Shown: positions 6,850 through 11,735 of the stretch, one piece after another
Layout: the number at the start of each line of letters is the position of its first letter
Numbering within the stretch: the first letter of the stretch is position 1
Source: Candidatus Borrarchaeota archaeon
Lineage (GTDB): Archaea > Asgardarchaeota > Sifarchaeia > Borrarchaeales > Borrarchaeaceae
NCBI GenBank assembly: GCA_016840645.1
Contig: JAEORY010000083.1
Coordinates: forward strand, 1 to 11,735
DNA length: 11,735 nt
Direction of reading: 5' to 3'
Position numbers and translations under genes: made by a program
The notes under the pieces: model-generated
Told to the model about the DNA's origin: nothing
Database searches by the model: none
What the model saw: the letters and a program-made list of their open reading frames with translations, nothing else

Positions 6850-8964
6850 ATGCTTGAATACTTCTTTAATCCGCAGTCAGTTGCTGTCATTGGAGCGTCA
6901 AGAAATCCTGCGAAGGTAGGATACTCCATACTTTCGAACATAATTGACAGTGGATATCGTGGCAAGATATATCCTGTTAATCCAAAAGCTGAAGAAGTAT
7001 TGGGATATAAGTGCTATTCAAGTGTACTGGAAATTGATGATGATTTGGATTTAGCGGTTATAGCCATCCCCGCAAAATTTGTTATTCAAATTATTAAAGA
7101 TTGTGCAGAAAAAAACCTGAAAAGTATTATTATAGTATCTGCCGGTTTCAAAGAAATTGGAATCGAAGGGGCACGCTTAGAGCGTGAATTGATTAGACTA
7201 TGTAAACAGTATAATATTGATTTGCTAGGTCCGAATTGTCTCGGAATGATCAGCACTTTCACGCCAATTAACGCCTCATTTGCATCGAAAATGCCTCTCC
7301 GTGGATCGGTTGGCTTCATTTCTCAAAGTGGTGCATTATGTACAGGCATTCTCGATTGGAGTTTAGAAGAAAACATTGGATTTAGCAGATTTATTAGTTT
7401 AGGAAATAAAGCAGGTTTAGATGAAACTGATTTTATTATGGCACTAGCTGACGATATTGAAACGAAGGTAATCCTTTGTTACGTTGAAGGTATAAAAAAT
7501 GGTGAAAATTTCCTGAAGAATGTTAACAAAGCAACTAGAAAAAAGCCAGTCGTAATAATTAAGTCAGGAGTCTCAGAAGCCGGTGCCAGAGCAGTATCAT
7601 CACATACTGGAACTTTATCTGGATTAGATCAGGCATATGAAACCGCGTTTAAGCAACTTGGAGTTATTCGTGCAATGGAAATGCAAGAGCTCTTTGATCT
7701 TGCTGAGGCGTTTTCAAAGACCCCATTACCAAAAGGTAACAGAGTAGCAATTATTACGAATGCGGGTGGGCCAGGCATCATAGCTACTGATGCCGCTGAT
7801 AAATATGGACTTAAACTTGCAGCATTTTCACAAGAAACATTTAAAGGACTACGAACGGGGTTGCCCGAAGAAGCTGGTAAGCATAACCCAATAGATATTC
7901 TTGGAGATGCAAAATCCGATCGATTTAAACTCGCTTTGGAACTTGTAGCAAAAGATGAGAACGTGGACGTCGTAATTGTTCTTTTAACGGTTCAAGCAAT
8001 GACAGACATTGAAACTACCGCTGAAGTTATTGCAACTATTAAGCAACAATCAAATAAACCAATTGTAACGAGTTTTATAGGTGGAATTGACGCCCGAAAA
8101 GGTGATAATAAGCTTAGAGAGTCCGGTATTGCGAATTATCCTTTCCCTGAACGTGCTGTCGCTGTAATGTCTCAATTGGCTAAATACTCTGCATATCTGA
8201 AAGAAGAAGAGCGAGAGCTACCAGAACCATTCTCAGACATAAATCAGTCTAAAGTTAGAGAAATTTTCCGTAATGTCAGAGAAGATGGAAGGAAAACATT
8301 ACTAGGCTATGAAGCAATAGCTGTAGCTAACGCATATGGAATATTGACACCTCCGACCGAGTTAGCACGATCAGCTTTTGATGCGGTCGAAATTGCACAC
8401 CGAATTAGTGGTGGTGGAAGCGTAGTTCTAAAAATTGCAAGTCCACAAATTATCCACAAAACAGACATTGGCGCAGTACGCTTAGGACTACGTTCAGAAA
8501 AAGAAATAACTGACGCCTACAATCAAATAATTGAAAATAGTGTTAGATATATGCCTCGTGCTAAGATTTATGGTGTTGAAGTCCAAAAAATGAACCCAAA
8601 AGGACGAGAATTAATTATTGGAATGTCACGTGACCTCACTTTTGGACCAATGGTGATGTTTGGGCTTGGTGGTATCTTTGTCGAAATCTTAAAAGATGTT
8701 ACATTTCGATTAGCCCCAATGTCACTCAAAGATGTCAAAGAGATGATTTATGAAACCAAAGCTGCAGGAACGTTATTGAGAGGGGTAAGAGGTGAACCTC
8801 CTGCAGACATTAATTCCATAATAGATATAATTCTCAGAGTTTCTCAACTAGTAACTGAGTTTCCAGAAATTTTGGAAATGGATATTAATCCTTTATTTGC
8901 TTATAATGATGGTGAAGGTGCAAGTGCACTTGATGTCAAAATAAGTTGTCGTTGGCGAGATTAA
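6850..8964 (+). CDS. ADP-forming acetate/acyl-CoA synthetase, fused alpha-beta subunits
   Basis: This family converts acyl-CoA, ADP and phosphate to the acid, CoA and ATP, the main route by which many archaea gain ATP from acyl-CoA. The 704 residues read alpha then beta. A CoA-binding Rossmann domain (about 1-130) has SVAVIGASRNPAKVG and IYPVNPKAEEVLGYKCYSSV. A succinyl-CoA-ligase-like domain carries LLGPNCLGM and GFISQSGAL, and SHTGTLSG with the expected phosphohistidine His252. A third alpha domain runs to about 460. An ATP-grasp beta part (about 480-704) has SPQIIHKTDIGAV with His536, FGLGGIFVE and EMDINPL with Asp678. All key residues are present. Substrate (acetate, branched-chain or aryl acid) cannot be read from sequence. 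The ATG at 6850 starts in the usual place (MLEYFFNPQSVAVIGAS). GTGA at 6837-6840 is only a weak ribosome-binding site. It heads the plus-strand cluster. Confidence 0.95.
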   Translation: MLEYFFNPQSVAVIGASRNPAKVGYSILSNIIDSGYRGKIYPVNPKAEEVLGYKCYSSVLEIDDDLDLAVIAIPAKFVIQIIKDCAEKNLKSIIIVSAGFKEIGIEGARLERELIRLCKQYNIDLLGPNCLGMISTFTPINASFASKMPLRGSVGFISQSGALCTGILDWSLEENIGFSRFISLGNKAGLDETDFIMALADDIETKVILCYVEGIKNGENFLKNVNKATRKKPVVIIKSGVSEAGARAVSSHTGTLSGLDQAYETAFKQLGVIRAMEMQELFDLAEAFSKTPLPKGNRVAIITNAGGPGIIATDAADKYGLKLAAFSQETFKGLRTGLPEEAGKHNPIDILGDAKSDRFKLALELVAKDENVDVVIVLLTVQAMTDIETTAEVIATIKQQSNKPIVTSFIGGIDARKGDNKLRESGIANYPFPERAVAVMSQLAKYSAYLKEEERELPEPFSDINQSKVREIFRNVREDGRKTLLGYEAIAVANAYGILTPPTELARSAFDAVEIAHRISGGGSVVLKIASPQIIHKTDIGAVRLGLRSEKEITDAYNQIIENSVRYMPRAKIYGVEVQKMNPKGRELIIGMSRDLTFGPMVMFGLGGIFVEILKDVTFRLAPMSLKDVKEMIYETKAAGTLLRGVRGEPPADINSIIDIILRVSQLVTEFPEILEMDINPLFAYNDGEGASALDVKISCRWRD

Positions 8965-9074
8965 GTGAGAATTTACCTCTCAAATCTTTGCAAAAATGAC
9001 GATGATTAATGACGAAAAACAGATAAAAACTCAAATACACTACACGAATATCTAGCAGAAAAGGTCTTTGCACT

Positions 9075-9080
9075 AGGAGG
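9075..9080 (+). promoter_or_regulatory. Shine-Dalgarno site of the P-loop/DRTGG gene
   Basis: AGGAGG lies 9 bases before the ATG at 9090. It is a strong match and fixes the start. The upstream spacer (8965-9074) holds only a weak TATA-like GATAAAAAC near 9022-9030, so the gene may have a promoter of its own or be read from the synthetase promoter. Confidence 0.75.
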
Positions 9081-9089
9081 ACGTAAAGA

Positions 9090-10163
9090 ATGAAGTTGTT
9101 TATTACCTCTCCAACAGGGTATTCTGGTAAGACTGCGGTCAGTATGGCTTTAGGACTTTTACTAAAGGAACAAGGATTTAACGTTGGTTATTTTAAACCC
9201 ATAGGAAAGCCAGGCATACACGATGATGTCCATGATGAAGATGCCCACTTGGCAAAAGTGATTTTAGGAATGGACTATCCTCTTGAAGTAATTAGTCCAG
9301 TTTTGCTTCGACCAGATCGATATTTAGAGGAGGGAAGTAATAGAGAGGAGTTACATCAGAAAATTAAAACCGCTTTTGAAAAGTTATCTACCGCACATGA
9401 TATCTTAATTATTGAGAGTTCATGTTGCTTAAATGATTTCGTCAGTTTAGACCTTGATGGGGCTCGGCTTGCAAAAGAATTTGGTTCAAAAATGATTCTT
9501 ATCGTTACAGGAAAGGATGATAGGACAGTTGATACTATCCTTAGAGAGAAATACTTTATTGAACAAAGGACGGGTACTGATACAATTCTTTCAGGAATTA
9601 TTTTTAACTATATCGAACCATACGTCCTAGAGCGCATTAAAGGGGTAACATATCCAGTCTTGGAACAACTCAATATCCCAATCTTTGGATTAATTCCAGC
9701 AGAAACCCATATCGTTGCACCAACCGTCTCAGACATCTATAATGTGTTAGGTGAAGGTGAAGTACTCGTTGGGAAAGATAAAATGGATGAATTAATAGTT
9801 GAAGATTTTCTTGTAGGTGCAATGAGTCCTGAGGCTTCTTTACGTTGGTTTAGAAGATCAATCCGCAAAGCTGTTATATTAGGTGGTGACCGTCCAGATA
9901 CAGCCCTAGCAGCACTCACAACCGATACTTCCGTTCTCATACTCACAGGGAATTTGCATCCTAGCACCCATGTATTAGTTAAAGCTGATGAAAGAGGTGT
10001 CCCGGTCATTCTAGTACCATATGATACATTCAGTACTGTAAGGAAAATCGAAGGAATTGTAGGGAAGATAAGGCCAAAACTCAGCACGATCAAAATTATG
10101 AAGGAATTAATTGAAAAACACGTTGACTGGCAAACGATTTTACAAATTTTGAAAGAAGAATAA
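9090..10163 (+). CDS. P-loop (BioD-like) plus DRTGG domain protein, like the N-terminal regulatory part of phosphotransacetylase (COG0857-like)
   Basis: The exact role is unknown. The N-terminal part (about 1-205) is a dethiobiotin-synthetase-like P-loop domain. It has SPTGYSGKT (7-15), GYFKPIGKP (33-41), a Walker-B-like DILIIES (104-110) and the NYIEP and GLIPAE turns. The C-terminal part (about 210-325) matches the DRTGG domain, with APTVSDIYNVLGEGEVLVG and GGDRPDTALAAL (265-276). This domain pair is known at the N-terminus of long bacterial phosphotransacetylases, where it is regulatory. Here there is no transacetylase domain: the protein stops at 357 residues. Sitting 125 bases after the ADP-forming synthetase, which replaces the Pta/Ack route in archaea, it may sense nucleotides or metabolites for that enzyme; that is inference. 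It is not a biotin enzyme by context. Family call is good, function open. Confidence 0.85.
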   Translation: MKLFITSPTGYSGKTAVSMALGLLLKEQGFNVGYFKPIGKPGIHDDVHDEDAHLAKVILGMDYPLEVISPVLLRPDRYLEEGSNREELHQKIKTAFEKLSTAHDILIIESSCCLNDFVSLDLDGARLAKEFGSKMILIVTGKDDRTVDTILREKYFIEQRTGTDTILSGIIFNYIEPYVLERIKGVTYPVLEQLNIPIFGLIPAETHIVAPTVSDIYNVLGEGEVLVGKDKMDELIVEDFLVGAMSPEASLRWFRRSIRKAVILGGDRPDTALAALTTDTSVLILTGNLHPSTHVLVKADERGVPVILVPYDTFSTVRKIEGIVGKIRPKLSTIKIMKELIEKHVDWQTILQILKEE

Positions 10164-10193
10164 AATTCTGCAATTTTTCAGATTAAGAGTTAA

Positions 10194-10203
10194 GATTTTA
10201 AAG
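10194..10203 (+). promoter_or_regulatory. Candidate TATA box for gcvH
   Basis: GATTTTAAAG follows a BRE-like GAGTTAA. A start about 26 bases downstream would be near 10225, about 44 bases before the gcvH ATG at 10269. A five-T run at 10173-10177, just before it, could end the preceding transcript. Together these suggest gcvH can be transcribed on its own. Confidence 0.45.
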
Positions 10204-10257
10204 GAGTAAAAATAAAACGTTTTTTCAATACAACAATAACAGAAGTGTCAAATTATA

Positions 10258-10263
10258 GAGGTG
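10258..10263 (+). promoter_or_regulatory. Shine-Dalgarno site of gcvH
   Basis: GAGGTG lies 5 bases before the ATG at 10269 and 11 before the next ATG at 10275. It follows the in-frame GTG at 10245, so that longer start would place the site inside the gene. It therefore decides for an ATG start. Confidence 0.7.
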
Positions 10264-10268
10264 TAATT

Positions 10269-10685
10269 ATGGTAATGATTAATGATGTTGAAGTACGTGA
10301 AGGTCTCTATTATAACAAGGAACATTCATGGCTTAAAATAGAGGACGGGAAAGTTAAGATAGGCATCTCAGATCATGCGCAAAAACAACTCAAAGAAATC
10401 GTTGTTGTAGATCTTCTTGATTCAGGCGACGATGTAAGCCAAGGTGATAGTTTCGGCGAAGTTGAATCAGTTAAAACTGTTTCTGACTTGATTTCTCCAA
10501 TCAGTGGAACCATCACCGAAGTCAATAGCGAGTTGGAAGACTCACCAGAATTAGTAAATGAGTCCCCTTATGATGAGGGATGGATGATCGTAGTTGAGCC
10601 TTCAGATCTTGACGCAGAACTTGCGGGTCTCATGAGTTTTGATGATGCTGTAGAGTTCTATGAAGAGGAAGCAATAGAAGAATAA
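10269..10685 (+). CDS. gcvH: Glycine cleavage system H-like lipoyl carrier protein
   Basis: H proteins carry a lipoyl arm on one lysine and shuttle aminomethyl or other groups between enzymes. The 138 residues show the family in order: EGLYYNKEHSWLKIEDGKVKIGI, DHAQKQLKEIVVVDLL, and the lipoylation loop GEVESVKTVSDLISPISG with Lys69 in the expected place. NSELEDSPELVNESPYDEGWMIVVEPSD follows. The length is close to normal, with a slightly long acidic tail. The start at 10269 is chosen from GAGGTG five bases upstream and the typical MINDVEVREGLYY beginning. The P, T and L proteins of glycine cleavage are not in the window. The neighbours are an acyl-CoA synthetase and a disulfide oxidoreductase, so it may serve glycine cleavage encoded elsewhere or another lipoyl-dependent process. 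Confidence 0.95.
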   Translation: MVMINDVEVREGLYYNKEHSWLKIEDGKVKIGISDHAQKQLKEIVVVDLLDSGDDVSQGDSFGEVESVKTVSDLISPISGTITEVNSELEDSPELVNESPYDEGWMIVVEPSDLDAELAGLMSFDDAVEFYEEEAIEE

Positions 10686-10730
10686 TTCTTTTGATTTCAT
10701 TCATCTTCCTATTTTTCATTTATTTTTCCA
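10684..10730 (+). terminator. T-rich transcription end after gcvH
   Basis: Directly after the gcvH stop codon comes a pyrimidine-rich stretch with two five-T runs (10712-10716 and 10723-10727) and several shorter ones, without a clear hairpin. Oligo-T runs of this kind are enough to end transcription by archaeal RNA polymerase. It separates gcvH from the oxidoreductase gene. Confidence 0.55.
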
Positions 10731-10749
10731 TTTGATACCATCCAAATAG

Positions 10750-10781
10750 ATTTAAGATAAGTTTATAGCTTTAATTAGGGG
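10750..10781 (+). promoter_or_regulatory. Candidate promoter and ribosome-binding site of the disulfide oxidoreductase gene
   Basis: Two TATA-like boxes, GATTTAAGA (10749-10757) and GTTTATAG (10761-10768), precede the ATG at 10788. The first would give a leader of only about 10 bases and the second a nearly leaderless mRNA. AGGGG (10777-10781) lies 6 bases before the ATG and may act as a ribosome-binding site. With the T-rich stretch just upstream, separate transcription of this gene looks likely. Confidence 0.4.
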
Positions 10782-10787
10782 AACTAA

Positions 10788-11735
10788 ATGACACGAAAGA
10801 TAGTTATAGTGGGCGGCGGTGCAGCTGGAAGTAGCGCTGCATCCTTTGCAAGAAAAACAGATCGAAAGGCGGATATAACGCTAATTGACAAGTATGAGAG
10901 AATTGGTTATAGCAGGTGTGGCTTACCGTTCGTTATAGGAAAAGAAATTCCAGATTATAAGGATTTAACAGTTTATGGTCACGATTTCTTTAAAATGTCA
11001 AATATTGGTCTCAAGTTAGAAACTACTGTTACACAGATAGAGCCTAAAGGCAAATACATTATAGTGACAGACAAAAATGGAACTGAATCAACAATTGAGT
11101 ATGATTCGCTAATTTTAGCAACTGGTGCAGAAGTATTTTGTCCTCCAGTCCCTGGTATTGATACAGAAGGAGTTTTACCTCTTAGGACTATCGAAGATGG
11201 CATACTAATTGAAGAAAAGGCTAAAACCTCAAAAAGGGTTGTTATAATTGGGGCAGGTCTCATCGGTCTTGAAATCGCTGTTGCCCTACGAGAAAGAGGA
11301 CTTGAAGTCGTTATAGTTGAAATGCTGCCTTATATTTTGCCTCTTGTAGTAGACAAAGATATGGCCAAAGATGTACACAAAGAGCTGACTGACCTAGGAA
11401 TTGAGATTATAACCGGTTGTGGGGTCGATGAAATATTGGGCGATGAAGAAATCAACGCATGCGTTATAGGTGATGATACAATAGATACAGATTTTGCGAT
11501 CAACGCAACTGGCGTACGCGCAGACGTCGAGTTAGCAAAAGCAGCTGGTATAAGCGTTGGAAAAGGCATCAAAGTGAACGAATATATGGAAACTAGTATC
11601 CCAAGTATATACGCGGTTGGCGATTGTGTGGAATGTAAACACTTGGTCACGGGTGAATATGTACTTTCTCAATTAGGAACGACGGCCACTCGTCAAGGGC
11701 TTGTGGCAGGACGAAACGCAGCTGGGGAACGAGAT
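10788..11735 (+). CDS. FAD-dependent pyridine nucleotide-disulfide oxidoreductase, CoA-disulfide reductase/NADH oxidase type (C-terminus beyond window)
   Basis: A frame open from the ATG at 10788 to the last base gives 316 residues with no stop. The FAD-binding start is KIVIVGGGAAGSSAA, with the glycine motif at 9-14. GYSRCGLPFVIG puts a single redox cysteine at Cys44, the position used in CoA-disulfide reductases and NADH oxidases. There is no CxxxxC pair as in dihydrolipoamide dehydrogenase. LILATGAE (108-115) and the NAD(P) motif VVIIGAGLIGLE (151-162) follow, then the second FAD motif SIYAVGDC (273-280). Family members are about 440-450 residues, so roughly 130 C-terminal residues with the dimerisation domain lie outside. 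Substrate may be CoA disulfide, oxygen, sulfur or another disulfide; sequence does not tell. After acyl-CoA and lipoyl genes, a thiol-maintaining role is plausible. Family assignment is firm. Confidence 0.93.
   Translation, partial: MTRKIVIVGGGAAGSSAASFARKTDRKADITLIDKYERIGYSRCGLPFVIGKEIPDYKDLTVYGHDFFKMSNIGLKLETTVTQIEPKGKYIIVTDKNGTESTIEYDSLILATGAEVFCPPVPGIDTEGVLPLRTIEDGILIEEKAKTSKRVVIIGAGLIGLEIAVALRERGLEVVIVEMLPYILPLVVDKDMAKDVHKELTDLGIEIITGCGVDEILGDEEINACVIGDDTIDTDFAINATGVRADVELAKAAGISVGKGIKVNEYMETSIPSIYAVGDCVECKHLVTGEYVLSQLGTTATRQGLVAGRNAAGERD

Noticed and set aside
9000..9016. Possible C box (ACGATGATT) of a C/D guide RNA in the spacer after the synthetase gene
   Set aside because: No matching D box (CTGA) at a suitable distance and no C'/D' pair was found.
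8996..9055. Small plus-strand frame of 19 codons starting MTMINDEK, resembling the MVMINDVE start of gcvH
   Set aside because: It has no Shine-Dalgarno site. The resemblance rests on one 11-base match (ATGATTAATGA) in AT-rich DNA, most likely chance.
8985..9072. TCTTTGCA present twice in the spacer before the P-loop/DRTGG gene (8985-8992 and 9065-9072)
   Set aside because: An eight-base repeat without symmetry or promoter-linked placement. Chance is the simpler explanation.
9737..10093. Minus-strand reading frame of 118 codons
   Set aside because: It is antisense to the DRTGG domain of the P-loop protein. No motif or ribosome-binding site.
10979..11650. Two minus-strand reading frames (10979-11263 and 11330-11650)
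   Set aside because: Both lie opposite the open frame of the FAD oxidoreductase, which carries all family motifs in order.
1..11735. tRNA, rRNA, CRISPR array, insertion sequence or prophage
   Set aside because: No cloverleaf-like pattern, no regularly spaced repeats, no transposase or phage-like protein and no flanking inverted repeats were seen on reading both strands.

Overview
The window is archaeal. It carries the archaeal order of large-subunit ribosomal protein genes (L11, L1, L10/P0, L12/P1), with the archaeal C-terminal tails on L10 and L12. Its leucyl-tRNA synthetase is of the archaeal/eukaryotic type, ending in IFIE. It also has a fused ADP-forming acyl-CoA synthetase. TATA/BRE-like AT boxes sit about 25-40 bases before several starts, and Shine-Dalgarno sites of the GGAGG/GGTG type are present. 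The DNA is AT-rich. Protein style suggests the TACK/Asgard side of Archaea, but the lineage cannot be fixed from this window alone.

The left half (about 110-6631) is read entirely on the minus strand. In transcription order it holds rpl11, a 150-base spacer with its own promoter, rpl1, rpl10, rpl12, a 150-base spacer with a further promoter, leuS, and a DUF434/DUF5616 gene of unknown function. It is a translation block: ribosomal stalk base and stalk proteins plus one aminoacyl-tRNA synthetase.

The right half (6850 to the end) is read on the plus strand from a divergent promoter region at 6632-6849. It holds an ADP-forming acetate/acyl-CoA synthetase (alpha-beta fusion) and a P-loop plus DRTGG protein resembling the regulatory N-terminus of bacterial phosphotransacetylase. 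These are followed by a lipoyl-carrier H protein (gcvH) and the first 316 codons of an FAD/NAD(P)H disulfide oxidoreductase of the CoA-disulfide reductase/NADH oxidase type, cut by the window edge. The genes are about 100-125 bases apart, several with their own candidate promoters, so they form a co-directional neighbourhood rather than a tight operon. The common theme is acyl-CoA, thiol and lipoyl chemistry: ATP from acyl-CoA, a nucleotide-binding protein that may sense or regulate it, a lipoyl carrier, and a thiol/disulfide flavoenzyme.

No tRNA, rRNA, CRISPR array, insertion sequence or phage gene was seen. No stretch longer than about 220 bases lacks a gene. The points most worth a second look are the four-gene thiol/acyl-CoA neighbourhood, the stand-alone Pta-type regulatory protein beside the ADP-forming synthetase, the hairpin in the synthetase leader, and the separate promoter and leader of rpl1.
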